Assembly: GCA_951799425.1 (NCBI GenBank)
Contig: OX637396.1
Span: forward strand, 34,650,701-34,714,700
Reading direction: 5' to 3'
Length of the DNA stretch: 64,000 nt
Origin: Ilex aquifolium
Taxonomy: Eukaryota > Streptophyta > Magnoliopsida > Aquifoliales > Aquifoliaceae
Below, piece after piece: positions 1 to 11,423 of this stretch. A program made the translations under genes and the position numbers. The notes under the pieces were generated by a model that had not been told where the DNA came from, ran no database searches, and saw only the letters and a list, made by a program, of their open reading frames with translations. How positions within the stretch are numbered: the first letter of the stretch is position 1; the number at the start of each line of letters is the position of its first letter.

Positions 1-663
1 TATGTATTTTTTAAATCCTTTTTAAGTATTTTTTAAGTAGCGTTTTGTTTTATATTTCTATTTTTTTTTTCGTATTTATGTTTGTTCCCTTCGCATTCAT
101 AGTAATATACCGTTGCGCGCGCACAGACACACACCCCACATAAAAATGCTTAAAGAAAATTCCACTTTTCTTCTACTTTATTTTTTTTCCAAGAAAAATT
201 TTGAGAGAAGTTTCAACAGAATGAGATATAATTACAATTCGATAGTTAAAGTTATGACTCAATAAAGTCTAAAAACTGGGGATCGATCCTAAAAATATTA
301 GAATTACTCCCAAGTTTTATCAATCTTAAATTGACACACGCAAACACACCACAAAATGCTCATCAAATTGTTCTTTGATTTAAGCAAATTTTTTTTTTTT
401 GTTTTGATAAATGAATAAACATAAACCACTTCCCTTTGTTTTGTTCCCCACTCCTCCTTCCCTCTGAATATTGTGATTAACTTCCCTCTGAATATTGTGG
501 CCCTCGGACGATTCCACCCCTCGAAGCGGGTATTCTTTCTCTTCAATTCTATTTTTCTTTTATTTTTTAAAATTCTCAAAAAAAAGTGCACGGAATAATT
601 GATATCAAAGAGGACAATCCTATTAATAACTACATCATTATAAATTTTAAAGTTAATGCTTAA

Positions 664-694
<31 letters not shown>

Positions 695-2527
695 TCCCAC
701 CTCCCCAAAAAAAAAAGTACAAAATGCCCATCAAATTGTTCTTTGTTTTAAGTAGTCTTTTTATTTTGATAAATGAATAAAAAAAAACCCCACAAATATG
801 GAATAATTACCAATAACTCCGTATTTAAAGTCACTATGTAATATAAAAAATCGAACATTAATTTTGTAATATTTATATTTTAAATAGCAATTTTATTATT
901 TATGATATAATTTAAAATTAAAACAAAGAGAGAGAAAAGAGAGGTTGATGAGATTACTTAATATTGGAGAGTGTATTCATGAGTTGATCGAGTGAAAAAT
1001 ATTTTTGAGATGAATTTTGTATTATTAGATGAAAATAGATGTAGATTACATTAATTTTTATCATGATTGTATTTTTATAAATTAACAATTTAACTTAATA
1101 TTGTATAGATGAGGGTGGTTTTCAAAAGGCGGACCTCATCATAAACCACTTCCTTTTGTCCCCCACCCACTTTGATCATCTCCTCTACACCGGAAAATAC
1201 TAAGCGATTTCCTCTTCATTGTCCACATACATACAACAATGGTAGGACCCCTAGACCACTTTTAGGATTGAAGTAAATGAGTCTTACTTTAATTTTGTTT
1301 AAGTGCAAAAATAAAAATAAAAATGGAAAAGGTTCATTTTCCCTTTAACCACTTTTATGATTAAAAAAAAAATAAAAATGGAAAAGGATCGCCCGAAGGA
1401 ATGATTCACGAATCAATAAGATCAAATTACAATTCAATAAGGCCAAAGTTATAATCCAATGAAGTTCAAACACTTAAGATCCATCCTAAAGAGTTGGGAT
1501 TAATCCTTAGCTCTTTTTTTTTTTATCAATCTTAAATCAACCCATTGAGTTATCACTAAACTTATTTGAGTCGTTACTTGATATGATAAAGTTGTAATTA
1601 CAAAACATAGTCGTTGAAAATTCCCTTCCCTTTTTTCTCTGACGCAGCAATAATGAGAGCACACGAAGAGATGACCGCTTTTAAGTGTAAGGAACAAGAA
1701 TATTCTGGATTCACATAAAAAAACAAGAGAATAATTCTGAAAATATATATTATTAATTGAATAATTCGTACTACATAGCAATATATATATATATAGAAAT
1801 GGAAAAAATATAAATTGTTCCTAGAACGATCAATTTCTCTTTAAGAATCTCCACAAATCTATGTGATAACCCCTAAAATCAAAACCTAGAATTTTACAAA
1901 ACCAAAAATCTCTTTGAGTGAAGATATAAAGAGGTGTGTATGATCTTGAACTATTTGGTGATAAGTGGGGAGTTAATCATTTTAGAAATCTAATTGAGTT
2001 GAACTAAAGTTACTTAATTTTTAAAAAACAAGCTTAAAAATCATATGAAATTCAAGTCAATTTACAATTTAAACAAACCTATAATGAGCCCAGCTCAAGT
2101 TAAACTCGAGTTGCTTGGATACTTTAACAGTCCAATTCTAGGACACCCTTGTTGTACATAAATATTTTTTTTTTTTGCAAAATAATTTTTGTTAATTAAA
2201 TTTTTTAACATTGCTCTTGCATAAGTGGGAAAAAATATTGCCCTATCACCTAACTATACAGATTACAGAGTTTGGTGAACGTCTAGTTCTGTGCAGAATC
2301 ATCAAGAGGAAAAGGAAAAAACAGAAAGGACACAACTTATTACTTTACATTAGTCTAACTAACAAACAATAATATACTCATTGCTCTTTTGCTGAAAAAA
2401 AAAACTCCTTCATCGCATAGACTTTCAGGAGTCCTTAATCACTACTGTTGAAACCCATCCTTCACACACCTCCATTTTCTCTCTGTGTTCCTCTTGTTCC
2501 CACTCCATCTCCCAAAACCGAAAACAA
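1..2527 (+). other. Upstream region of NLR-1, non-coding
   Basis: A+T-rich sequence without a credible coding region. It holds a homopolymer C run at about 669-694, a short AT microsatellite near 1780-1793, and two instances (about 160-330 and 1400-1640) of a roughly 250-bp repeat. The same repeat recurs near 25560-25870, 45875-46140, 47270-47440 and 48115-48350. The short ORFs here are chance frames in low-complexity DNA. The 5' untranslated region probably lies in the C+T-rich stretch just before 2528, which is conserved in copy 2. I could not assign a TATA box with confidence. Confidence 0.6.
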
Positions 2528-5500
2528 ATGGCTATCGCTGAAGTTTTCCTGGGTGCGTTTTTAGCTGTGCTATTCGAGAGATTGACCTCTGACAAGCTGT
2601 TGAACTTTGCTCGGAGCATGGGAATTGATACCCAGCAGTTGGAGAAATTGAGCGAAATGTTGATGACTATTCAAGCAGTGCTTAGCGATGCAGATGCTAA
2701 GCAAATAACAGAGAAAGCTGTGAAATTGTGGCTGAATCGTCTCAGTGATTTTGCTTACGATTTGGATGATCTACTGGATGAAATTGCCACAGAAGCTTTG
2801 GCACATGAATTGAAGTCGGAGACCGAAGCAGCAGCTACCACAAGCAAGGTACTGGACCTCCTTCCTACTTCTATTACTGATTTCCCTACAACTATTGGGC
2901 GCCAGTTAAAGATGGGGCCCAAGATTAAGGAGATCACTCTTAGATTACAAGAAATTGCACAACGGAGAGATGGTCTGGGTTTGAGAGTTAATTCCGAAGA
3001 GAAGTCAAACACAAGAAGAGAGAGTTTGCCAACAACTTCTTTGGTGAATGAATTCCATGTTTATGGTCGGGAAAAAGAAAGAAGAGAATTACTTGAATTA
3101 GTGCTCAGAGATGAAGCAGGTAATACTGAAGCATGCGTCATTCCAATAGTTGGGATGGGTGGTGTGGGCAAGACCACTCTTGCTCAAGTTGTGTACAATG
3201 ATGACAAGATTGAGGATTTTTTTGATTTGAAAGCATGGGTGTGTGTTTCTGAAGAGTTCAATATATTCATGATCACCAAGATTATTCATGAGGCAGTGAC
3301 CGAGGAAACATGTGACATCAACGACCTCAACAGGTTGCAAGTGAGTCTCAAAAAGAAACTTTCTAAAACAAAATTTCTTATTGTTTTAGATGATGTCTGG
3401 AATGAGAACTACGAAAAATGGGATCTCCTCTGTGCTCCTTTCCGAGTTGGGCAACCTGGAAGTAAAATTATTGTTACAACTCGGAATGAAGGTGTTTCAT
3501 CAACCATGGGTTCTGTTCCTTCTTACCCTCTGGATGTTTTGGCAGAAGACGATTGTTTGTCTTTGTTGGCTCAACATTCATTGGGCAAAAGAAATTTTGT
3601 TGACCATCCAAACTTGGAAGCAATTGGCAAGGCTATTGTCAGAAAGTGTGGACGTTTGCCTTTGGCAGCAAAGACACTAGGAGGCCTTCTGCGTAATAAA
3701 CATAGCCCAGATGAGTGGAAAGGTATACTGAATTGCAAAATCTGGGAGTTAGGAGAGGACAAGAGTCGCATTCTTCCAGCTCTGAGATTAAGCTATCATC
3801 ATCTCCCTTCTGAGTTGAAGCAAATGTTTGCATATTGTGCTATATTTCCAAAGGACTACGAGTTTGAAATGGATGAGTTAGTTTTGTTATGGATGGCAGA
3901 AGGATTTCTGCAACAATCAGAAGAAATGGAAGTGTTAGGTGGAAAGTGTTTCATGGAGCTATTATCAAGGTCCTTCTTCCAACGTTCAGGTGGCACAGAG
4001 TCAAAATTTGTGATGCATGACCTTTTGAATGATCTAGCTCAATATGTTGCGGGAGAAACATGCTTTAGGTTGGATGATAATATGGAGGGCCATAAAGGGT
4101 GTAAGATTTCTGAAAAAGCACGTCACTCGTCATTCATTCGCCACCGATACGAGGTCTATAAAAGGTTCAAGCCATTTCATGAACTTCGGGGTTTGCGGAC
4201 TTTCATACCGATGCCAATTTATTCATCAGATTGCCGCTGGAACGAGTATTATTTAAGCAATAACATTTTGGTTAAGCTACTACCAAACTTACTGTGCTTA
4301 AGAGTCTTATCTTTGAGTGGGTACGAAATAAGTGAGCTACCCAACTCCATTGGGGATTTGAAGTATCTGCGGTACCTTAATTTATCTTTGACCTTGATTA
4401 AATCGTTGCCAGAATCAGTGAGTACTCTCTACAATTTACAGACACTGTCATTAAGAAGATGTTGGAAACTTCGTAAGTTGCCCACAAACATTGGAAATTT
4501 GGTGAACCTGCGCCATCTTGACATTCGAGATACTTCATCATTAGAAGAGATGCCTTCAGGGATCAGTAGATTGAAATGTTTGCGAACATTGCCAAAGATT
4601 ATTGTTGGCAAAAATAATGGATTTGGACTCGGAGATTTGAATGGCTTATCGTTTCTAAGAAGTGAGCTTTCCATTCAAGGGTTAGAAAATGTTACGAAAA
4701 TGCGGGATGCAGAGGAGGTCAATTTAAGTTGTAAGCAGGATCTTAATGTGTTGGAATTCAAATGGGACTGCCGTTACATTGTAGATTCTCAAGATGAAGG
4801 GCTACAGGTTAGTGTGTTGGGCATGCTACGACCACATATAAAATTGGAAAGTCTTAAAATTGAGTTCTACAGGGGCAATAAATTTCCTAGTTGGATTGGG
4901 GATCCGTCCTTTTCTGAAACAGTGTACATTAGTCTTAAAGGTTGTACAAAATGCCTGTATTTACCACCACTTGGCCAACTACCCTTGCTCAAAGAACTCT
5001 ACATAGAAGACATGCATGCCGTAAAAAGCGTGGGTGTAGAGTTCTATTGCAGTGGTAGCACTTTGGAGATTCCATTTCCCTCGCTTGAGATTCTGCGGTT
5101 TGACAAGATGCCAAAATGGGAGGAATGGTCTTTTTCTTATGGTGTTGATTTTAGAGGACTTTTCCCTTGCCTTCGTGAGCTTTCTATATGCAGTTGTCCT
5201 AAACTGGTGAGTGTTCCACACTTCAGCCTTCCCCCTCTTCTTGATTTAATCATAAAATATTGTGACGGGGCGGTGTTGAAAAGTTTCACTGGATTATCCT
5301 CATTAACCAATTTGACAATTGAGAATATGTCGGGAATAACTCATCTGCCGAAGGAGTTCACGAATGAGTTGGTGTCACTTAAAGTTCTTGCAATTGAAAA
5401 TTGTGCCACGTTGGTGACTCTGTGGCAGAATGGGATTGCACCAGAAGAATACCTTTCGAGTTTGCAACGCCTAAAGGTCTGGCGGTGTCGTCTACTTGTG

Positions 5501-6703
5501 CAACTGTTAGATGAAGATCGAAGGCTACCTCGTAATCTTGAAAGTTTGCATTTAAGCTCTTGTGAAAATCTGGAGAGGTTGCCTTATGGACTAAAAAGCC
5601 ATACATATCTCAAGAAGGTGAATATCTACGGCTGCCCAAAGCTTGTTTGTTTTCCAGAGGACAATCTCCCGCCCATGCTTAGTCATCTTTCCGTTACAAA
5701 CTCCAATTCTCTGGAGTCCATCCCTAATTGCTTCACTCGTCTTGAAGAGTTACGACTCCAGGAGTGCACGTCTCTGAGATCCTTGCCGACAGACACTCTT
5801 ATCTCCACGCTTAAGTCTGTTTTGATCACCGGTCATTCCGGGAATTTGGAGTGGCTTAAAGAGATGGTCAAACAGAGCATCATGTCAGGAAGCTTTGGGA
5901 TCAGTAATTGGCCCAATTTGGAGAGTTTTACAGTGCGGGTGTCCGAGTTTACACTTGAGTTGAGGTATCAAATCGACCACTCGCTCTCAGGAAGTGGTGT
6001 GCACACTCCCAACCTAACAAGTCTTCGGATCTCTAAGTTTGAAAATTCCTTTTCCTTTCCTAGCCAAAGTCAAAGCCTCGCCTTCCTTAAATCACTCAGG
6101 ATAGCAGACTGTCAAAGTCTTGAGTCCTTTCCTGACCAAAATTTGCCCCCCAACCTAGAAGAGCTATATATCTCCAATTGCAAAGAACTTAAGCCTCTAT
6201 CAGAGTGTGGCCTACAAAGTCTCTCCTCTCTTCGGCGTTTCGGCATGTACAGTGTATATCCAACGCTAACTTCCTTTCCGGACTCATGTTTTCTTCCTGC
6301 TGCTCTAAAATTCCTTCGTATTGACCAATTCTCGAATCTCAAGTCTCTCTCTGAGGGCCTCCAAAACTTGACTTCTCTTGAGCGACTAGAAATTTCCAGG
6401 TGCCCAAAGCTTGAGTCTCTCGCTGAGGAGCTACGAAACTTGACCTCTCTTGAGGATCTGAATATCTGCGATTGCCCTAAGCTTGAGTCTCTCTTTGAGG
6501 AGTTCCAGAAGCTGACCTCTCTTAAGTATCTGACAATCAAAAGGTGCGACAAGTTGGGTTCCTTGCCGAACGAAACGATACTTGACACACTTTCAGGTCT
6601 GAGGATAATCAAGTGCCCACTTCTTGAAGCACAGTTTTCCAAGGAGAAAGGAGATGATTGGCCCAAGATCGCTCACATCCCCTGCGTGGAGTTTTATTCT
6701 TAA
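2528..6703 (+). CDS. CC-NB-ARC-LRR disease resistance protein, RPP13-like 1 type (NLR-1)
   Basis: Predicted intracellular immune receptor of 1391 aa, encoded without introns in the coding part. The N-terminus is an Rx-type coiled coil containing YDLDDLLDE, the EDVID-type motif of this clade. The NB-ARC motifs are complete: P-loop GMGGVGKTT (from G209, K215), kinase-2 FLIVLDDVW (283-291), RNBS-B GSKIIVTTR (311-319), GLPL as GRLPLA (P378) and MHD (496-498). The rest, from about residue 560, is LRRs, ending in three copies of a 24-aa LRR unit (DNA from 6341, 6413, 6485). The ATG at 2528 is chosen because MA-I/L-x-EVFLGAF is the usual start of the family and is shared with NLR-2. In this family ADP/ATP exchange at the NB-ARC drives activation; which pathogen is sensed cannot be read from sequence. 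All core motifs are intact, so I regard it as probably functional. Confidence 0.95.
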   Translation: MAIAEVFLGAFLAVLFERLTSDKLLNFARSMGIDTQQLEKLSEMLMTIQAVLSDADAKQITEKAVKLWLNRLSDFAYDLDDLLDEIATEALAHELKSETEAAATTSKVLDLLPTSITDFPTTIGRQLKMGPKIKEITLRLQEIAQRRDGLGLRVNSEEKSNTRRESLPTTSLVNEFHVYGREKERRELLELVLRDEAGNTEACVIPIVGMGGVGKTTLAQVVYNDDKIEDFFDLKAWVCVSEEFNIFMITKIIHEAVTEETCDINDLNRLQVSLKKKLSKTKFLIVLDDVWNENYEKWDLLCAPFRVGQPGSKIIVTTRNEGVSSTMGSVPSYPLDVLAEDDCLSLLAQHSLGKRNFVDHPNLEAIGKAIVRKCGRLPLAAKTLGGLLRNKHSPDEWKGILNCKIWELGEDKSRILPALRLSYHHLPSELKQMFAYCAIFPKDYEFEMDELVLLWMAEGFLQQSEEMEVLGGKCFMELLSRSFFQRSGGTESKFVMHDLLNDLAQYVAGETCFRLDDNMEGHKGCKISEKARHSSFIRHRYEVYKRFKPFHELRGLRTFIPMPIYSSDCRWNEYYLSNNILVKLLPNLLCLRVLSLSGYEISELPNSIGDLKYLRYLNLSLTLIKSLPESVSTLYNLQTLSLRRCWKLRKLPTNIGNLVNLRHLDIRDTSSLEEMPSGISRLKCLRTLPKIIVGKNNGFGLGDLNGLSFLRSELSIQGLENVTKMRDAEEVNLSCKQDLNVLEFKWDCRYIVDSQDEGLQVSVLGMLRPHIKLESLKIEFYRGNKFPSWIGDPSFSETVYISLKGCTKCLYLPPLGQLPLLKELYIEDMHAVKSVGVEFYCSGSTLEIPFPSLEILRFDKMPKWEEWSFSYGVDFRGLFPCLRELSICSCPKLVSVPHFSLPPLLDLIIKYCDGAVLKSFTGLSSLTNLTIENMSGITHLPKEFTNELVSLKVLAIENCATLVTLWQNGIAPEEYLSSLQRLKVWRCRLLVQLLDEDRRLPRNLESLHLSSCENLERLPYGLKSHTYLKKVNIYGCPKLVCFPEDNLPPMLSHLSVTNSNSLESIPNCFTRLEELRLQECTSLRSLPTDTLISTLKSVLITGHSGNLEWLKEMVKQSIMSGSFGISNWPNLESFTVRVSEFTLELRYQIDHSLSGSGVHTPNLTSLRISKFENSFSFPSQSQSLAFLKSLRIADCQSLESFPDQNLPPNLEELYISNCKELKPLSECGLQSLSSLRRFGMYSVYPTLTSFPDSCFLPAALKFLRIDQFSNLKSLSEGLQNLTSLERLEISRCPKLESLAEELRNLTSLEDLNICDCPKLESLFEEFQKLTSLKYLTIKRCDKLGSLPNETILDTLSGLRIIKCPLLEAQFSKEKGDDWPKIAHIPCVEFYS

Positions 6704-6706
6704 CAG

Positions 6707-7489
6707 GTACCATTCACGTTGCATTTCTTGAGTAATGCTACACTGATCAAATTTTGGGACCAAATTTGGAGCCCAAATGACATGGCAGTATGTCATTTGG
6801 AGTATTTATTGGGGCCCAAATGACATGGCACCAAATAAAAAAACCCAAGTCAGCTGCCATGTCATTTGGGCTCCAAATTTGGTCCCAAAATTTGATCAGT
6901 GTAGCATTATTCGCATTTCTTTCCTTATGATCTGCTTGCCCCAGTTTTCAATATATATATATATTTGGCTGGCATCCTCTGTTTTCACGTTGCATTTTTT
7001 TTTTGCCTCTGTTTTCTATTTGTTTTAATCACGTCTATGCCTATAAAGACAAAAAGGGAAACTTACACTTAGCACCCCAATACTATGACCCAAATCTCAT
7101 TTTGGCCCTCTATAATCAATTTTGTCATATTTCCCTATATTAATTGGTTTCATTCACATGGCCCCAAATCCCAATGACTGATAACTCATGGATGAAAATT
7201 GACTAAATTGCATGCTACTTTATTGCTGCAAAATTCAGTGGTTTTTATGCATTTCCATCTAAAGCAAAATGAACCTTTGGATTTAGGATTATGTGAAACC
7301 AGTTCATGTAGTTAAAACTTAAAAGTTCAATAGGAAAAATACCAATAGTAGAAGAGGCAATGTAAAATTGAGGTCATGATTTATAAGTGTAATCTATCCA
7401 GTTGAAAGCAAACTAAGACTCATTTTGATATGTGTTTACCAATCGTTCAGCATGCTGCTAAACTTCCTGCTTTGTGTTGATGTTTACAG
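6707..7489 (+). other. Predicted 3'UTR intron of NLR-1
   Basis: The stop codon TAA (6701-6703) is followed at once by CAG/GTACC, a good donor. A matching acceptor, TGATGTTTACAG, ends at 7489. Both sites are conserved in the paralogue, where the intron would be 53897-54392. The sequence between them diverges and carries indels, including a MITE here, as expected of intron. Splicing here would not change the NLR-1 protein. This is inference from splice consensus and paralogue comparison. Confidence 0.55.
6730..6912. mobile_element. MULE-type MITE with 9-bp target duplication
   Basis: A 183-bp foldback element. Its ends read GAGTAATGCTACACTGATC and, on the opposite strand, GAATAATGCTACACTGATC; the inverted repeat runs for roughly 60 bp with one mismatch seen near the tip. 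It is flanked by the direct repeat GCATTTCTT (6721-6729 and 6913-6921), and 9 bp is the signature of Mutator-like transposition. The paralogous site in copy 2 (near 53912) has a single GCATTTCTT and no element, so the empty site is preserved. It has no coding capacity. Confidence 0.92.
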
Positions 7490-8949
7490 CTGGTGATGAG
7501 GCCTGTTTTGATGAGCAACTTTCTTACGTGCCCAACCACATGATTTCGGTTTGATTTGTTCTTGGTAACTGTTTTGCTGCCATTTTTTTCCTCTTTATAT
7601 TTTGTATTTCCTGTTTTGATGAGCAAAACTTTCGTGAACTTTGGAACCTATTATTTGTTCTTTGTCATTGAAAGAGATTATAAATGTGTAAATAGAAATG
7701 TGCAGATAAAAAAAAAAAAAAAAAGAGAGAAGAATTAGACAAGCAATGCAACGAATAATGTGGTTTACAAGAAATTTATTGTTGTATTGTATAGAGCTGT
7801 TGATCATCCTTATCCTTAGTCTATATAGGGTGTACTTATCTAACTGACCAAGCAAAATTTTTTTGGTCAAATTGTCAGCATATTGTATTGATTTATATCT
7901 AAATACTATTTGTTAAGGTAACCGATTCAAGGATTCAGATTATTATTAGACATATTTATCGAAGACCTTTTATCACTTGCTAATACATGGATCCAATTGG
8001 CATTGAAGTGCAATCTATTCAGACCGAAACCCAACTTATGCTATGGTAAACCAAGTTATAAATGAAATTTTATCGAGCAAAATATAGTATGCTTGAGAGC
8101 TTCCGTTATCAAATTATGGTTCTCAAAATGCATTCAATTGTCATTCTTACATAGCATCAACACAAAGCTATTGCATCACATTGTCCCCCAACAACATAGT
8201 TATCGACACACGAGCCTCGCTACCAGCCCCCAAGTTACAAGCTCCACTACAATCCTCCCGGGTTTTCCAAAGGTATACGTTGCAATTTGCACTTCATGAC
8301 TTCACAAAGAGCCTGTCAGTTTTCTGGTCATTCACAACATCAAAGCAAGTTCTGAATACTTGTTATCTCTCACTCTCTTTCTCCCAGTTCCTTATACATT
8401 TGTGTTATACATTTATTTACACCTAAAGTTTATCATGAAACCCGACTTTTCATGAAGGAGAGCCCATTAATATTTATAGCAATGGCCTCAATTGCATGCA
8501 CAATGAATTGTTCTGTTATCTGAGTGCCTGGTGGCTAAATACATTCAACAAAGACCAATTGTAACATTGGCATCAGAATTTCACGAACAACTCTATATAA
8601 AAGGTTTCTAAATTTATTTCTTTCACATAAAAATGTAGTACCAACTGATAATTGCATTTATTTACTTAGTGAGAATATAAGCAAAGTAAAGAAGCACTGA
8701 AGTTTTTTGTCCAACAATCCATATAAGAGACCATACCAAAGAAAGTTTTGGAAATTCATTGAAGTACTTAGACATGAAAGCATTACAGATAGGAAGATGC
8801 AAAACTTACCAATTCATTCTCCCTCATTGGTTCCCCAGCTCCAGATTCGAAACTTCATCATTAACAATCTCAATACTCTCAATTCTTTTGTCTTCCCCTT
8901 CAGTTTTGACTGCAGCATGTGAAAACATGAGTAAGAATCAAAACACCCA

Positions 8950-8986
<37 letters not shown>

Positions 8987-10430
8987 AACATAAAACTAAT
9001 GGTGAGGGAAGGATTATGGTAGACAAAAGTGTTCATGAAGTTGACGGCATGAACTTCTATATCCTGTAAAAACTTATTAGGTTCACTATCAAAACCTTTT
9101 CGAATTTTCTTTAGTACATGTTATTGCTATATGACATGTTTTTTTTCTTGGTATAGATATGGTGGGCTTATAATCGTAAAACATCTCCACCGTTTAGATT
9201 TGACCAACTATATGTTGATCTAAGGTTGGCCATATTGTAATTATAGATAATGTGTCAAAATTGATAGAGCTTTCAATTTTGAAAAAATCAGCGAAACCAC
9301 AAAGGCTTCCTTCATGAAGAACCTTGTTCAGATCTACATCGATATGAACATAACTAAGAAATTAACATATTCCATACAACTGTGGTTAAGATAGAGGCGA
9401 TCTATACTGCATATAACAACTTGATTATTTCTTAAAATCCCCACATGTTTTTGTTGGTAGTATTTTTTTTGGTACATACAGTTAAATTTATTGATGGGAA
9501 GAAATAATCTTTACAAGCAAAAAGGGAGAAATCATCAAAACTCCTTTACAAGCAAAAATGGAACTCAATCAATCTTACAAAAAAATTGCAACATATAGGC
9601 TATACAAACTATATCATTCTTAACACTGCATATACCCTTTTACTACAATTCTGACATTCAAAATAGCCAAACTATGCTGCACAGGAAAAACAACACCAAA
9701 CTAGCAGGCAGCAAAGCAACATGACAACATTGAAGAGAAACTCCAAACACAGTATCCTTTAAGAAGATTAAGCAGTTACCAGGATATTCTATCTTTATAC
9801 TGGTTGTCTATTGACATAAGCATTAGGGAGTTTCAAAGCACATAATTTGCTTGTAATCACTTCCCAGCTTTCTTTGGTAACAGGGTTCTTCAAGGTCTGC
9901 AAAGAGACTCAGTAGTTTCAGATGAAGAGTCTTCAAATATTTTCTTCTCCATTCAGCAACAACTTCTTATATAAGTAAATCCAATTGTAAAAAGAGTGCA
10001 TTACGGGCCATTCCTGTCCATTATTGAACACCAAAGCCCAAACTTCGTTAAGAAAAGGACATTGGAGGAATAAATGATAATGACTCTCAAGTGCAATTTT
10101 AAATATATTTCTTGTACTCACCCTTCCTTTGATAGTTGACCAAAGAGTAAAGCCAAATGAGACCATATCATAGCTGGGGAAGATGTAGGTTGGTCTTGTG
10201 TTTTATAAATCAAGAAGATTCACTTCATATCCCTTGCAACTTGTGGTATGATATAGGTTTTCCTTCCCAACTAGTTCTCAAAGAAATATTGTCTTTTTAG
10301 AGAAACATAGACAGTGGCACAATCTCATTTCTTTTTGAAGCCTTGTATAAGATCTTCATCAAGAATGAAAGTGGTTGCAGATTATTCGAGGGAAGTGAGT
10401 TATTTATTCTTCCATTTAGTTTTAACTAGT
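7490..10430 (+). other. 3' flank of NLR-1, non-coding
   Basis: Probable 3'UTR exon from 7490 followed by intergenic DNA, paralogous to 54393-57029 plus 62967-63340. It contains a (GA)n microsatellite at about 8954-8984. No frame has the length or composition of a gene, and the short ORFs are not conserved in frame between the two copies. Confidence 0.6.
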
Positions 10431-10775
10431 TGATGTACCCATGTATTGCACGTGAACTATTTCGAGTTGTTGTTTTGGTTTTTATTTTCGGTGTACACGA
10501 GGGTACAAAACAAAGACTTGAAGATAGTAGAGATGTTAAATAGTATGGTTTAGTATATCTACTATCAAGAGAGGACTTGGATAAATTGATGAGTTTTTGA
10601 AGGCCACCAATAGGAAAAAACTTCGGAATATATCTTTCAAGCAGGGTAAGGTCATTGCATTATATCAAGGGATGTGCACTTGTTGATAGAGAACACTTGT
10701 AATGTGAGAAATATGTGGGTACATTTGAAGCATGTACAACGAACAGTGATCATGTGAGAAATAAGTGGATATATT

Positions 10776-10941
10776 GAGCATATACAACTAATCTTTTCGT
10801 GCTTTTATTTGATATATTGAAATATTACTATTTAAAAATGCGATGAATCGATCATAAAATGAAATTTCTAAGCAAAAGACAAATAAAATTAGAACAATTC
10901 CACATTAAAGTACTAAAATTTAGATAGAAAAAAATTACCAT
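10776..10941 (+). repeat. Local direct repeat, unit 1
   Basis: About 160 bp that recurs at 11259-11414 with scattered substitutions and small indels. Shared landmarks are GAGCATATACAACTAATC at the start and the AT-rich tract ending in AAATTACCAT. Shorter repeats of the same text (ATGTGAGAAATA) occur just upstream at 10690-10770. Spacing is about 480 bp. No coding potential. Confidence 0.75.
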
Positions 10942-11258
10942 CGTATTCGATCCTAATGTTTCAAATCAAATTGGACGAATTAGAAACATCAGCCACAACT
11001 ATCAACCCAATTACCCAAATAAATAAATTTGACAACTCCGCAAAATTCAATTTCTCTTCAAATCCTATAGAGATAATTTCATTGTAGTGTGTCAAATAGG
11101 AGTTTTGAAAGACAGAATGGGAACTATATCTAATCTCTAACCCGCTGTGTAGATAAGGGTTTATATCAAAGTTAGCAGCGCATTTAGATGGGACAGCGCA
11201 TTTAGATGGGGCCAAATAAGTAATTGAAGGACTAAAATTTACACAAAACATAGTTCAG

Positions 11259-11414
11259 GAGCATATACAACTAATCTTTTCGTTCTATATTTTGATATAT
11301 TACTATCTAAAAATACGATCAACCGATCATAAAATAAAATTTCTGAGCAAAAGACAAATAAAATTAGAACAATTCCACATTAAAGTATTAAAATTTAGAC
11401 GAAAAATTACCATT
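11259..11414 (+). repeat. Local direct repeat, unit 2
   Basis: Second unit of the repeat at 10776-10941. The sequences part company directly after ATTACCAT. The next bases here (11415 onward) begin a Ser/Thr-rich reading frame that is not present after unit 1. Confidence 0.75.
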
Positions 11415-11423
11415 GTGGCTATT

